DNA of 64,000 bases from Candidatus Zhuqueibacterota bacterium (GCA_016926625.1 JAFGOE010000012.1:1-64000), one strand, 5' to 3'. Positions 46,755 to 56,786 are shown, counted from the stretch's first letter. The notes: a model not told the origin generated them from the sequence alone. Made by a program: numbers and translations.

Positions 46755-46929
46755 AGAAAATAATAACCTTGATAAAATATAGGTGGATGCGACCGGAAAA
46801 AGGTAATCGTGTTTGATAGGGACATAAGTTTGGCTAATTAAAACGAGAGATGCCCTTATTTCAGATTATTATATTGTCTAACCGCCATATTTGGGGTCAG
46901 GGGCAAATGGTCTGATCTTAAATAGAGAA

Positions 46930-48639
46930 TCACAAAGGCGAAGCCAGAACCACGGTGGATGTTTTTTCGATGAGGGCAGCGTGCGCTTCGTTGATCACCA
47001 CCATGTGTATGATGTAAATTCCCATGCGACACAGAATCCCATGATCATCTCTGCCATCCCAGATCACCGTCCCGTTGGATCCTACAGGATCGTTATTGCA
47101 TAGGAAACGAACCATTCGTCCTTTTATGTCAAAAATTTGTATATTCATACGTGAGGTTTTCAAAGGAATGGCGTATTGGATGATGGTAATGTCCTCGTGT
47201 CCGTCCTCATCAGGGGAGAATGGATCGGGTGACGCGAAAAGTTCCGCTGATATCGATTTCTTATCGATGAAGATGCTATTGCGGCGACCAGGTGTGCCGC
47301 CTCGATCGTCGGTACAATAACTCCAGTTAGCCGCATCATCGGAACGGAGATCAGGATTGAAACGCTCCAGAGAGAGGCCAGTCCCTGGATCACCCGAGCT
47401 GGTATAAGCGACGTAATCGATCAATTTATCGGTGAGATCGAACAGGGCTACGGCATCTTCCTGGTTGTTCAGGGTTGGAAAGTTGGAACGCAGGACGATG
47501 ACGGGGCATGCAATTGAGGTGAAGCTATCAGAGAGAAGAGTATCCTGTGCTATTAACGCATATTGCTGAGGCGAAATGGTCATATGGTCATCGCACAGGG
47601 TGATCTTTTCGTCGGTCTGGGAATCGCTAATCTTCCATCCGTGCAAGTCAATGTCCTTATCAAGAGAGGGATTATATATTTCGACCCATTCGGGGTGACC
47701 GGTATGCGGGGCAAACATGATTTCGTTGATGATCAGTTCGAATTCATCGAACGGTACCGTGACAAAAACGCTGGATTCGTTGTTATGCGGACTGAGGTCG
47801 GGTGCATAGCTCAGTTTAGCAAGCAGTCTATGCAGACCACCATCGAGATGCACTGTCTCTAATCGCATGTTGATCGAGTCGAAAGGTGTGATAAAGACAT
47901 TATCATACGATTGATCGAATATCAATTTTAGTCCCAAAAGCGGAGAATCGGCAAATAGCGATATGGAGAATTGTGAAGCGATATTTAAACCCAGGTTGCT
48001 GATATGGGCGTAGACGATGTAGTCGGTTGCGGACGCCTTGGATTCTGTGGAGATAGAGAGCGACAGGTCATGGTTCAGCGGAGAAACCGTGTTAGCAGCG
48101 CCGGGCGATCCGTGCAATGTTCGGGAGTTACTCCAATTGGACTCCAGATTTTCATCGGTCATGATGATTTTTTCATCCGAGAAGCCCGGAGCATTGTCGA
48201 TTGAATAGCGATAGCAGGAGAGTATGTTGCCAAGCGGGTCGATAACTGAGATTGTCTCCTCCGTGGTGTTTGAGAGACCTGCATCGCCCAGAGTGGAGCC
48301 TGCAACGGACAGTATGAGCGCGTCAGGTGGAATAATATCGTCATAGATAGGGATATGGTCAAAATATCCAGAATCCAGGATGATGCCGTACTGTCGAGGT
48401 TTGAGGTGAATCAAGTTCTCCATGGAGATGATCTCATCGGCGGCGATTCCGTCGGATATACTGAAGCCTGTGAGATCGATTGAATCGGTGGTGCTCAGGT
48501 TGAATATTTCAATAAATTCATAATAATATTCGCTCTCATCCGGATCGAACATGATTTCTGAGAGAGTGATCTGCGGAGCAGCTTGAGCAGGTAGCGTAAG
48601 GATCAGGATCGTAAGAGCAGTAAGTAAAATTAGGCGCAT
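46930..48639 (-). CDS. Secreted lamin-tail-domain protein with FlgD-like C-terminus
   Basis: An exported protein of 569 aa from the ATG given. An in-frame GTG at 48651 would add four residues. The signal peptide ends near AQAAPQ. Two lamin-tail domains are visible (about 20-150 and 290-420), with ITLSEIMFDPDE, YEFIEIFNLS, LIINEIMFAPHTGHPEWVEIYNPS and DLHGWKISD. An Ig-like spacer lies between them. The C-terminus (about 460-569: DPFSPDEDGHEDITIIQYAIP, IFDIKGRMVRFL, VIWDGRDDHG) is a FlgD-like Ig domain that ends exported proteins in FCB bacteria. Likely surface or extracellular, role unknown. Confidence 0.87.
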   Translation of the reverse strand: MRLILLTALTILILTLPAQAAPQITLSEIMFDPDESEYYYEFIEIFNLSTTDSIDLTGFSISDGIAADEIISMENLIHLKPRQYGIILDSGYFDHIPIYDDIIPPDALILSVAGSTLGDAGLSNTTEETISVIDPLGNILSCYRYSIDNAPGFSDEKIIMTDENLESNWSNSRTLHGSPGAANTVSPLNHDLSLSISTESKASATDYIVYAHISNLGLNIASQFSISLFADSPLLGLKLIFDQSYDNVFITPFDSINMRLETVHLDGGLHRLLAKLSYAPDLSPHNNESSVFVTVPFDEFELIINEIMFAPHTGHPEWVEIYNPSLDKDIDLHGWKISDSQTDEKITLCDDHMTISPQQYALIAQDTLLSDSFTSIACPVIVLRSNFPTLNNQEDAVALFDLTDKLIDYVAYTSSGDPGTGLSLERFNPDLRSDDAANWSYCTDDRGGTPGRRNSIFIDKKSISAELFASPDPFSPDEDGHEDITIIQYAIPLKTSRMNIQIFDIKGRMVRFLCNNDPVGSNGTVIWDGRDDHGILCRMGIYIIHMVVINEAHAALIEKTSTVVLASPL

Positions 48640-48785
48640 GGGAGGACTCACTTTCGAATGAAAAAAGCTACTATCTACAAGAGCGTTACCAAATTATTTA
48701 TTTGATCAATAATTTAGCGAATAATCGTTATTATTATTACATAACTACAGGACAAAGGGTAAGGTTTCAAGAAAATAAAAAAAAG

Positions 48786-48850
48786 TTGAAAATCATTCAA
48801 AAAATAGTTATATTATAACGGAACTTTAAGTGACAATTATCATCTAATAT
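48786..48850 (+). promoter_or_regulatory. Promoter region of the tmRNA gene
   Basis: Two options are visible. TTGAAA (48786-48791) with a 17-base spacer and TATATT (48809-48814) would give a leader of about 37 bases trimmed by RNase P. TAATAT (48845-48850) lies the right distance to start transcription at the mature 5' end but lacks a good -35. The first matches the promoter at 41624-41652. Confidence 0.5.
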
Positions 48851-48857
48851 GATGTAA

Positions 48858-49217
48858 GGGGACGAAACTGGCTTCGACGGGAGTTATGTGGGTTTAGACA
48901 GCATATCGAGGTCTCCTGGTACCTCGTAAAAAAACAGGAAAACAAATATAAATGCAGACAATTATGCATACGCAATGGCTGCCTAATTGAGCGGCCCGTT
49001 CCTGTGGAGTTGTGCTCATCCGATTTCATAAGGAGCGTCGACTTAAGGTGAGATAGTCTCCATCATTGTTCGAGTGATGGGGGCGAAAACGAATCGAACT
49101 GGCTTCTGATCAGCTTTGTTGGTTGTGCTGATAGGAGTGAGAAAGAACAACAAACTAAGTATGTAGACGTCTTCATCTGCGGGCTTTCGGACGCGGGTTC
49201 AACTCCCGCCGTCTCCA
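48858..49217 (+). ncRNA. ssrA: Transfer-messenger RNA (tmRNA)
   Basis: The one-piece tmRNA that rescues stalled ribosomes. The 5' acceptor strand GGGGACG (48858-48864) pairs with CGTCTCC (49210-49216), and the discriminator A follows. CCA is not encoded, as the DNA continues CTA. The conserved 5' wording AAACTGGCTTCGACGGG is present, and the T-arm is GCGGGTTCAACTCCCGC. The tag frame runs from GCA 48954 to TAA 48986 and reads ADNYAYAMAA, preceded in the product by the Ala carried by tmRNA. The middle holds the pseudoknot region. It has its own promoter and terminator. Confidence 0.97.
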
Positions 49218-49230
49218 CTAATATTAAATG

Positions 49231-49256
49231 CCACCGTATCCAGCGGTGGTTTTTTT
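49231..49256 (+). terminator. Rho-independent terminator of ssrA
   Basis: CCACCG (49231-49236) pairs with CGGTGG (49244-49249) and seven T follow (49250-49256), 14 bases past the mature tmRNA end. Confidence 0.9.
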
Positions 49257-49386
49257 GTAATGGTTATGAAGGAAGCGCGATCAAGGTGTTGGGGTGAAGC
49301 AGCGCCGAGTTGCGTGTATGGATCAATATTCATGATTGATGATAAGATAGAATGAAGAATAAACTACAAATGACGAGGGTTGACTA

Positions 49387-50325
49387 ATGGAGAACGTAAT
49401 TATTATCGGTGGTGGAACTGCGGGGCTGTCGGCCGCAGTATATACAGCAAGGGCGCAACTTACGCCCGTCGTCTTTCGAGGTGATCAACCGGGTGGGCAG
49501 ATCACATTGACCGATTCGTTGGAGAATTATCCTGGTTTCCCTGATGGTATTTCCGGATTTGGTTTGTATCAGGCGCTGGAGCAGCAGGCGGTTCGATTTG
49601 GGGCGAAGGTGATCTCGGATACTGTGCAAGCGGTGGAATTTACGAATCACCCGTTCACGGTTGTCGCCAGAGAAAACGAATATAAGGCCAGGGCGGTCAT
49701 CATCGCCTCGGGTTCAAATCCAAGAACATTAAATGTGCCTGGAGAAAAAGAGTATGTGGGCAAGGGTGTGTCGTACTGTGCGACATGTGATGGATTTTTT
49801 TACAGGGGTAAATCGGTCGTGGTCGTTGGCGGGGGGGACAGCGCTTTGGATGAGGGCCTTTTCCTGACCCGTTTTGCTTCCAGGGTTACGATTATTCATC
49901 GCAGGGACAGGCTGCGAGCCAATCCTCATCTGCAGCAACGGGCGTTTGAGAATGAAAAAGTCGAGTTTATATGGGATACGGTGGTTGAGGAAGTGTTGGG
50001 CGATGACAAGGTGAAGGGTGTACGGTTGAAGAATGTGAAGAGCGAGGAATTGAGCGAATTCCCGACGGACGGTGTGTTTGTGTTTGTGGGGCATATACCG
50101 AATACGTCCATATTTGAGGGTATCATCGACATGGACGACCGGAAGACGATTATCACGGACAAGAGGCAACAGACAAACATCGCCGGTGTATTTGCTGCGG
50201 GGGATGTGCAGGATCCGATTTATCGTCAGGCGATCACGTCGGCGGGGACTGGTGCCATAGCGGCTATGGAGGCTGAAAAGTTTATCGCTTCCCTGGAGGG
50301 CAAAAGTTATCCGGGTAAGTTATGA
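49387..50325 (+). CDS. trxB: Thioredoxin reductase
   Basis: A 312-aa cytosolic flavoprotein that reduces thioredoxin with NADPH. The FAD dinucleotide motif is GGGTAGLSAA near residue 8. The redox pair is C131 and C134 in YCATCDG. The NADPH motif is GGGDSALDEG followed by HRRDRLRA. AAGDVQDPIYRQAITSAGTG near the C-terminus is the FAD end motif. Length and order are those of the low-Mr enzyme. It stands alone after the tmRNA gene, about 130 bases downstream of the ssrA terminator. Confidence 0.95.
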   Translation: MENVIIIGGGTAGLSAAVYTARAQLTPVVFRGDQPGGQITLTDSLENYPGFPDGISGFGLYQALEQQAVRFGAKVISDTVQAVEFTNHPFTVVARENEYKARAVIIASGSNPRTLNVPGEKEYVGKGVSYCATCDGFFYRGKSVVVVGGGDSALDEGLFLTRFASRVTIIHRRDRLRANPHLQQRAFENEKVEFIWDTVVEEVLGDDKVKGVRLKNVKSEELSEFPTDGVFVFVGHIPNTSIFEGIIDMDDRKTIITDKRQQTNIAGVFAAGDVQDPIYRQAITSAGTGAIAAMEAEKFIASLEGKSYPGKL

Positions 50326-50402
50326 TACGGATATTGGCATGATAAGGTTTTGATATGAATCAGTAGTATGAATGAAGTTTAATAGAGCTGATGGACGGTT
50401 GA

Positions 50403-51449
50403 CTAGATGTTATTCAACCAGAAGTCAGCTTCTTTTTTTATCGACTCATTTTCATGATGAGATAAAACGTCGAGCAGAAACGCCGTGGCAGATTTATCAT
50501 CGGATTGGCTTAATGAGAATAGAATAAATCGTTTCGTCAGGGCATCGTCGTTTGTATTAAACAGGTCGTAAAGAACATGTAATCCTTTTTTGTTCCTGGC
50601 TTGAGCCAGAGAAAATATAGCTTCTTTTTGGAGAGACGGAACGTCGTTATTTTGAGCGATATTAGCCAGCATGTCGATGACGCGTTCGTTATCAGATTGG
50701 CATAGAGATTGTATGATCGTTTTAACGAGTTTTGTGTCGTCTGACGATTCGATCAATTTCAACAACAGCGAATCGCACTGAGTATTCCGGTACGCGGCCA
50801 GTTTGAAGACCGACTTGCTAACCAGTCGTTCGCACCTGGCGTGCACGATCATGTTGTGAAATATCGAGAGGTGTTGGTGCTGGAAGACATGAGATCCAAT
50901 GACGTCGAGCGTAGCCAGCTTTGCATTCACATCGATTATGTATTGCAGCGCATTGTCCAACAAATTGAGGCTTTGCTGCGGGGTGGTTTTCCCAAACCAG
51001 TACAGTATATCGGTTGGATTCAATTTTGCGTAGATCGCCATGCCTCGACACGCGTCGGTGACAATGATTTTATCGCCAATAGGCCTGAGATGAATAAACA
51101 GCATGGATGAAATGGCCGTGCAGCGGGGATCGATGACGGATGCCAGGATGTGGTCCAGCGTTGTCTCGCTCAGCTCATGGTGCAGATGGGAATCCGATCC
51201 AGGGTGACCTGATGCAGAGATTGAAACGACGGGTAATTCGACAGAATATGCGATCCACATGGTGTGATCATCGTTATATTTCAGGAGGATTTGTTTAGCA
51301 TGTTCGAATTTATCATGAAGAAGCATGTGTGGATTTTCGTTTTCAAACACTTGCCATTGGGTGGATTGGGCATGGGCGGCATTGAGTGAGAATAGTAGTA
51401 AAGATAGAGTGAAAAGAAGAGCGATAAGAATGAATAGTTTTACGTTCAT
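50403..51449 (-). CDS. Exported HEAT-repeat protein
   Basis: A protein of 348 aa from the start given. The signal peptide MNVKLFILIALLFTLSLLLF ends in AHAQ. Two upstream in-frame ATGs (51473, 51506) have no better ribosome site. The N-terminal part (about 25-175) is mixed alpha/beta. The C-terminal half (about 185-348) consists of four or five HEAT-like helical pairs, such as VKTIIQSLCQSDNERVIDML and LQKEAIFSLAQARNKKGLHV. Repeats of this kind bind proteins. It lies 82 bases after the zinc-finger anti-sigma-like gene, or 25 if the longest frame is used, and completes the minus-strand triad. Confidence 0.68.
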   Translation of the reverse strand: MNVKLFILIALLFTLSLLLFSLNAAHAQSTQWQVFENENPHMLLHDKFEHAKQILLKYNDDHTMWIAYSVELPVVSISASGHPGSDSHLHHELSETTLDHILASVIDPRCTAISSMLFIHLRPIGDKIIVTDACRGMAIYAKLNPTDILYWFGKTTPQQSLNLLDNALQYIIDVNAKLATLDVIGSHVFQHQHLSIFHNMIVHARCERLVSKSVFKLAAYRNTQCDSLLLKLIESSDDTKLVKTIIQSLCQSDNERVIDMLANIAQNNDVPSLQKEAIFSLAQARNKKGLHVLYDLFNTNDDALTKRFILFSLSQSDDKSATAFLLDVLSHHENESIKKEADFWLNNI

Positions 51450-51531
51450 GTCGATTGCCGGGTTAGTAGACATCGTATCATGATCATCGAGTTGACATGA
51501 AGCCATGTGATCAGAGGTTGTGATGCATATT

Positions 51532-52125
51532 TCAATTGCTGGGTATGATCATGATCTCCAGGTCTTGAAATTTATGTATATCGAATTTGCCCAATTCAAT
51601 TTTACCGATATCATCGCTTTCGCGACTGATATTTTTTTTAGGTATTTTAAAGATGACATCGCGATACAGTTTTTTATCTGATGCATACAAGTAGAGTGTT
51701 GTCTTTCGGGAGTGTGCGGATTGCACAACACGGATCAACACCTCATCCTTTTTGACGGGTAGTTCGTTAAGAAAATTGAAATAGGCCGTATGGTATTCCA
51801 GAGAGTAAGGGAAGAGCTCAGCCGTAAAATGACGTTCGCCCGGCATCTCGTCCAGTAATTGAGGTTTTAGTAAGACGCTGGCGATGGAAATGTTTTGCTG
51901 CTGAATCTCTTTAAGGATTTTGAATGTAAAATTTCCGACAGGTTTTGTGATTTCGTCGTTTAGATAGTCATAGACCGCGCGCAGTTCTTTATAACGTTGG
52001 TTGCATTCTACACAATGAATGAGATGTGTTTTAATATCATCACATTCGGAGTGTGACCAATTTTTTTTCAAGATGTAAGACTCTAATTCCCTGCTAGACG
52101 GACACCTTTTATTCTCGCTTTTCAT
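51532..52125 (-). CDS. Zinc-finger anti-sigma-like protein
   Basis: A 197-aa protein. Residues 6-55 form a zf-HC2-like anti-sigma module: a His, then CVEC in THLIHCVECNQRYKEL, preceded by another Cys (SECDDIK). Unlike classic anti-sigma factors it has no transmembrane helix. A beta-rich C-terminal domain follows (about 70-197). The gene upstream on the same strand (52247-53317) is helical and could be its sigma-like partner. That pairing is inference from order and domain type only. Confidence 0.6.
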   Translation of the reverse strand: MKSENKRCPSSRELESYILKKNWSHSECDDIKTHLIHCVECNQRYKELRAVYDYLNDEITKPVGNFTFKILKEIQQQNISIASVLLKPQLLDEMPGERHFTAELFPYSLEYHTAYFNFLNELPVKKDEVLIRVVQSAHSRKTTLYLYASDKKLYRDVIFKIPKKNISRESDDIGKIELGKFDIHKFQDLEIMIIPSN

Positions 52126-52246
52126 AGTATTTTATGATGCAGAATTAGCAACATCCCCCATGTAAGAAGTGTAACAAACATGTAATATTCTATTTGTCCA
52201 ATTTCTGTAATAATATATACAGACAAATGGTCATGTTTACGGAAAA

Positions 52247-53317
52247 TTACAGTAATTCTTTTAATTTTTTTCTGAGGGATTTTTTAGTCACTTTTACGAG
52301 ATATTCGAAGATTGACCGTTCTTCGTCTCTGTAAGATTTTTGTGACAGATTAGGGATATAGCGTTTGAGGTAGCGAAAGTTTGATTCGCATTCGCGTTCA
52401 TGGGTAAGGTCTTGCACGAAATCGTTAATTGCCTTAAAGTAGATCTCGGCTCTTTCTTGATCGAGTTTTTGTTTTTTCAGATACTGAAGTTGAATCTTTT
52501 GGTAGATCAACTGGATCACATATTTATTGACGGCATCGACTTCTTTTAGCTGCAGGTCGTGAAATGGTGATGTATTATCGATCTCTTTGCTGTTCTCGTC
52601 CTTGAACTGAGTGAACGTGACGTCGCGAATCAGATTTGCGATCGTATCGATCGGGAGACAGCTCTGATAAAACGGGGCATCTGCGGCTGTTTCCAGCATT
52701 TTTTTTATGATAACGGACACGGAATCGGTGGGGCAATAATGTTCTGAAAAGTGCTGGATGAGAATTTTTTCGGGTAGTGCAGATAGTTTGCTGTCCCCTG
52801 ATTTCGTCTCTGGATCGAGTGAATCATCGTGATCATGGCGCCTCACAAGACAGACGAATTCGCGTCCCATCTGTTTAAAGGAGGAAAATTGAACGGAGTT
52901 TCGGATCGCTACACGGATGTTCCTGATGATTTTTGCACCCTCCGGATCTCTCTCGCGAAAGATTCGGGAAAGTTCCTGTTTTGTCTTTTTAACGATCAGG
53001 CGTCTCAACATCATTAACATGTCGTTATCATCGATATGTTCCTTTTCGAGGATAGGGAGGAAATATTTATTTAATTGAACAAATTCGTTGCAGTCATTTC
53101 TCATGAACAGGCCGGCGATGCAATCAATGGCGACGTCTTCGAGGTCATTAAGTCCTTCGGCGTTCTTCGGTCGTATATTTTTACCCAGCGCTTCCTGATA
53201 TTTCAGATAGCTGATGGCGATTTTCTGGCTGAGGTCGATGAATTCAATTAAATCGTTCGAGGAATAATGTCGTGAGCAAATCTTTCTAACTAAATTGGAC
53301 AAATTTTTTGTTTTCAT
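52247..53317 (-). CDS. Helical protein of unknown function, possible sigma-like factor
   Basis: A 356-aa soluble, nearly all-helical protein that I do not recognise. It carries NDLEDVAIDCIAGLF near 60-75, LRRLIVKKTKQELSRIFRERD near 105-127 and clusters of basic residues at the end (VTKKSLRKKLKELL). The first two recall regions 2 and the start of the linker in ECF sigma factors, but no clear -10-binding or region 4 helix-turn-helix was found. A TTG at 53329 is an alternative start. It precedes the zinc-finger anti-sigma-like gene by 121 bases. Confidence 0.5.
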   Translation of the reverse strand: MKTKNLSNLVRKICSRHYSSNDLIEFIDLSQKIAISYLKYQEALGKNIRPKNAEGLNDLEDVAIDCIAGLFMRNDCNEFVQLNKYFLPILEKEHIDDNDMLMMLRRLIVKKTKQELSRIFRERDPEGAKIIRNIRVAIRNSVQFSSFKQMGREFVCLVRRHDHDDSLDPETKSGDSKLSALPEKILIQHFSEHYCPTDSVSVIIKKMLETAADAPFYQSCLPIDTIANLIRDVTFTQFKDENSKEIDNTSPFHDLQLKEVDAVNKYVIQLIYQKIQLQYLKKQKLDQERAEIYFKAINDFVQDLTHERECESNFRYLKRYIPNLSQKSYRDEERSIFEYLVKVTKKSLRKKLKELL

Positions 53318-53540
53318 GGTGCCGATCAATTGTTATAAGATTCATTGTGAACATAATTCGATGATTAACGTTGAATGCAAATTATATACCATTTAAATAT
53401 AATTAGTTAACATAAATTATAATTTATAATATATTGTTATTAAATAAATTAAGTATATTGATTATTATAAGTTACAATTAATTAATGTATGAGAATGATA
53501 CAATTGTATCAACATGTAACAAAACAGAGGGTTAAAAAAA

Positions 53541-53574
53541 GAAAAAGCTGATCTGTTTAAGGATCAGCTTTTTC
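53541..53574 (-). terminator. Rho-independent terminator of the NtrC-type regulator
   Basis: GAAAAAGCTGATC (53541-53553) is exactly inverted at 53562-53574, a 13-bp stem with an 8-base loop. Read on the minus strand it is followed by a CTTTTTTT run. It lies 26 bases after the regulator's stop. The rest of 53330-53599 is very AT-rich and must contain the promoter of the 52247-53317 gene. Confidence 0.85.
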
Positions 53575-53599
53575 TCAGGTTTTGTATGGTTTGTGGTTA

Positions 53600-54982
53600 T
53601 TATTTTACCATGGGCAGGCCGTATTTCTTGGCTTTGCGGTAGATGGTGGCGCGACCGATGCCTAGTTTTTTTGCGGTCTTGGAGATATTGCCTTCGCATT
53701 CGAGCAATGCCTGGCGCAAGGCTTCCTCCTCCAGTTTTTCAATCCAGCTCGAGAGGGTGTTATCTGATTCAAACATTTTCTTTTCGCCGATAGAGCGAAC
53801 GGCAGCAGGCAGGTCTTTGGAGTGAATCTCATTATCGGCTGCGAGCACCACGGCTCGTTCGATGGCGTTCTCCAATTCTCTGACATTTCCTGGCCAATTA
53901 TAGGCGAGTAGTAATTCAAGAGCGTCGGGAGAGATACCTTCGATTGTTTTATTCTCCTGTCTCGAGTATTTTTCCAGAAAGAAGGCAGAGAGAAGAGGGA
54001 TATCTTCTCTGCGGTCGCGGAGAGGCGGTAATTTGATCGGGAACACGGATAGACGGTAATACAGGTCCTCTCTAAATTCATTTTTCTTCATCGCTTCTTC
54101 AAGGTCTTTGTTAGTTGCCGAGATGACGCGAACATCGACCTTGATGAGTTCGTTGCCGCCTACGCGCTCGAACTCTCTTTCCTGAAGCACTCGGAGCAAT
54201 TTGGATTGTGTCATCGGGCTCATGAGGCCGACTTCATCGAGGAACACGGTCCCTCCGTCGGCCTGTTCGAATTTACCGATTCGTCGTCCTGCAGCCCCGG
54301 TGAAAGAGCCTTTCTCATGGCCGAACAGTTCGCTTTCGAGCAATGATTCAGGCAAGGCTGAGCAATTGACCGCTACAAATGGTTTGTGTGATCTGGAGTT
54401 GCTATGAAAATGAATGGCACGAGCGATCAATTCCTTACCCGTTCCGCTTTCCCCTTGAATAAGAACGGTGACGTTGCTATTGATCACTTTTTCCAGCGCC
54501 TTAAAAACCTCCTGCATCACGCCGCTCTGGCCGATGATATTCTTGAATTCATATTTATTTTTCAGTTCCGATTTAAGCTCATCGAGCTCGAGTTTTAATG
54601 AACTGGTCATCAGGGCGTTCTGAACGGTCACCATCAATCGATCGGTGGCGAACGGTTTCGTTATAAAATCGTACGCTCCCAATCGCATCGATTTCACGGC
54701 TTTTTCGACCGTCGCATGAGCGGACATCATAACCACGGGAATGCGCGGTTCGTATTCTTTAATCCGTTTCAGCGTCTCGATCCCATCGATGCCAGGCATC
54801 TGAATGTCCAACAGCACCAGGTCCGGAATCTGTTCTCCGATGAGCTTCAGGCATGCTTCTCCGTTGGTCACTAAATTGACATCGTAGGATTTATTCTTTT
54901 TCAGATTGATTTCGATTATCTTGCAAATATTTTTATCGTCATCAACGACTAAAATATTATAACTTCTTTCACCTGTACTCAC
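53600..54982 (-). CDS. NtrC-family sigma-54-dependent response regulator
   Basis: A 460-aa cytosolic regulator. The receiver domain (about 8-120) has VVDDD, the phospho-Asp in [10 protein letters not shown] and the Lys in FITKPF. The AAA+ domain (about 150-385) has Walker A GESGTGKE, the sigma-54 contact loop GSFTGA and Walker B GTVFLDEV. The Fis-type helix-turn-helix lies at the end ([20 protein letters not shown]). GTG 54982, with GGAG nine bases upstream, is preferred over TTG 54997. No histidine kinase is adjacent. It lies downstream of the lipid A operon on the same strand. Confidence 0.93.
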   Translation of the reverse strand: MSTGERSYNILVVDDDKNICKIIEINLKKNKSYDVNLVTNGEACLKLIGEQIPDLVLLDIQMPGIDGIETLKRIKEYEPRIPVVMMSAHATVEKAVKSMRLGAYDFITKPFATDRLMVTVQNALMTSSLKLELDELKSELKNKYEFKNIIGQSGVMQEVFKALEKVINSNVTVLIQGESGTGKELIARAIHFHSNSRSHKPFVAVNCSALPESLLESELFGHEKGSFTGAAGRRIGKFEQADGGTVFLDEVGLMSPMTQSKLLRVLQEREFERVGGNELIKVDVRVISATNKDLEEAMKKNEFREDLYYRLSVFPIKLPPLRDRREDIPLLSAFFLEKYSRQENKTIEGISPDALELLLAYNWPGNVRELENAIERAVVLAADNEIHSKDLPAAVRSIGEKKMFESDNTLSSWIEKLEEEALRQALLECEGNISKTAKKLGIGRATIYRKAKKYGLPMVK

Positions 54983-55092
54983 TTCACAATACTCCAAGCT
55001 TATAATTCTTTTTATTATAAGGATATAATAATCATTTATTATTAATTTATCAAGTGTTTTTTAAAAATGCAATAAAAATGTGTCTCAAAATA

Positions 55093-56151
55093 TTACAACT
55101 TCAACATATCGATTAAAACGGTTTCGCGATCGATGATCTCCAGTGCGATTTTGACGAACACGAAGCGAGGGGTGAGTGCGGGATGAGAAAACAAACGCAC
55201 TGCATCTTTCTCAGTAGTTACGATCCATGCAGCGTCATGTCGTTCCGCCCTATCGTTCAGAACGTCGATGTCGGCCTTGATGTATGAGTGATGATCCGGG
55301 AAGACGAGCTCATTCACGACATCGGCGCCCAGTGAGGTGACTGTCTTTTTAAATGATATAGGATTTCCGATACCGGAAAATATGAGAACCCTGCTTTTTA
55401 TGAGCTTATGAAGACCGACAGGCTCGCGAGATATCAGCGAAACCAGATCAATCGGTCGATGAATCGTCTTCATGGGTGGTGTATGGACATAGCAATGAAG
55501 CCGGGACGCCGTTTGTTCTACGTCATGTCCCTGATCGATGCGGGTCATGATGACGCCGTCCGCCCGTCGTAAGCCTGTGAGCGGTTCCCTGAGTATCCCT
55601 GAAGGCAGGGTCAACCCGTTGCCGACCCCTTGTGATGCATCGATCAACACCAGATCGAGATCGCGTTGAATTCGTCGATGTTGGAAGCCGTCATCGAGAA
55701 TGATAAAATCGGGAGAGAAGGTTTCGGCGATAAATGCAGCCCCCTTGACACGGTCCTTTTCAGTTACGACGGGCACAGACGGAAGATTCAGAGCAAGGAG
55801 ATAGGGCTCATCCCCGCAGAGTGAGGGATCGCCGAAAATATGGACGCCGTCAGACACCACCTGTAAATGCCTGGTCTTACGTTTGTAGCCGCGACTCAGT
55901 ATAGCCGGTCTCTTGTTATGTCGCAGCAGTAAAGAGGCCAGGTATTCGACCATCGGTGTTTTGCCTGTCCCACCGACGCTGATGTTGCCGACGCTGATGA
56001 TGTTACACGATTCGATACGATATGATCTTAAGACATGATGATCGTACATGAAGTTACGCAATCGCATCGTCATAGAGTACAGCAGCGAAAGCGGTAAGAG
56101 CGATAGTCGCAGCCATTTATTTTTTAAAATAGTCATCGGCCATGGTCTCAT
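55093..56151 (-). CDS. lpxK: Tetraacyldisaccharide 4'-kinase
   Basis: A 352-aa inner-membrane-associated kinase that adds the 4' phosphate to the lipid A precursor. Walker A is SVGGTGKT at residues 58-65, preceded by a hydrophobic N-terminal segment (about 14-30). DGFQHRRIQRDLDLVLIDA is the LpxK signature and TTEKDAVRL lies near the C-terminus. Met6 is another possible start. The gene overlaps the acyltransferase gene upstream and follows lpxB in order, as expected for a lipid A operon. Confidence 0.95.
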   Translation of the reverse strand: MRPWPMTILKNKWLRLSLLPLSLLYSMTMRLRNFMYDHHVLRSYRIESCNIISVGNISVGGTGKTPMVEYLASLLLRHNKRPAILSRGYKRKTRHLQVVSDGVHIFGDPSLCGDEPYLLALNLPSVPVVTEKDRVKGAAFIAETFSPDFIILDDGFQHRRIQRDLDLVLIDASQGVGNGLTLPSGILREPLTGLRRADGVIMTRIDQGHDVEQTASRLHCYVHTPPMKTIHRPIDLVSLISREPVGLHKLIKSRVLIFSGIGNPISFKKTVTSLGADVVNELVFPDHHSYIKADIDVLNDRAERHDAAWIVTTEKDAVRLFSHPALTPRFVFVKIALEIIDRETVLIDMLKL

Positions 56152-56779
56152 TTTCTATCATTTTCATTTCGACCATTTTTCTCATCTCTTCGAATTGTCC
56201 TGAGCTCAGTTCAGAAGGAATCCGGATCGGATCACCGTAGATGACGACTGCTTTAGAGAATGGTGTGATGAAGTTGAAGCGATCCCAGCTGTGGAATTGG
56301 ATCTTACGTTTGCAGGCGAACGTGAGTGGTACCAGATAGGCTCCTGTTTGTTGGGCCATATAGATAACGCCTGCTTTCAGTTTATGTCGCGGACCACGTG
56401 GCCCATCCGGCATGATCGTGCAGGGCACGCCCTGGTTCAGCAGGTCCACCATGTCGTGAAGCGCTTGTTTGCCGCCGCGGGTACTCGATCCGCGTACGGT
56501 CTTATAGCCCAATCGGTGGACGTTTTGCGCGATCATCTCGCCGTCCCGATGCAGGCTTACCATGGCCGCGATCCCCTCGCCGCGATGGACATAGATCGGC
56601 AGCATGATTCTGCCATGCCAGAGTGCGAAGATGATTTTTGCGTGATCAGCCTGCAGACGCCGTATGACCTGCCTGTTGACGAACGTGATCCGACTCGTTC
56701 GCCCGAGCATTAAAATGACCAGCCAGCCGAGTTTGCTTCCGAGGGAAAATATCAGTTTACGTTTAAGATTTTTATTCAT
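56117..56779 (-). CDS. DUF374-type lysophospholipid acyltransferase
   Basis: A 220-aa acyltransferase of the DUF374 group, inner membrane. Motifs are ALWHGRIMLPIY, MVSLHRDGEMIA, GSSTRGGKQAL and MPDGPRGPRHKLKAG. Such genes regularly sit among lipid A or Kdo genes and may acylate the lipid A core. The substrate has not been established for the family in general. It starts eight bases after lpxB and overlaps lpxK. Confidence 0.87.
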   Translation of the reverse strand: MNKNLKRKLIFSLGSKLGWLVILMLGRTSRITFVNRQVIRRLQADHAKIIFALWHGRIMLPIYVHRGEGIAAMVSLHRDGEMIAQNVHRLGYKTVRGSSTRGGKQALHDMVDLLNQGVPCTIMPDGPRGPRHKLKAGVIYMAQQTGAYLVPLTFACKRKIQFHSWDRFNFITPFSKAVVIYGDPIRIPSELSSGQFEEMRKMVEMKMIENETMADDYFKK

Positions 56780-56786
56780 AAGTCAC

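Noticed and set aside
48858-49217. tRNA-like ends considered as a separate tRNA gene
   Set aside because: The acceptor halves belong to one tmRNA, with the tag frame between them.
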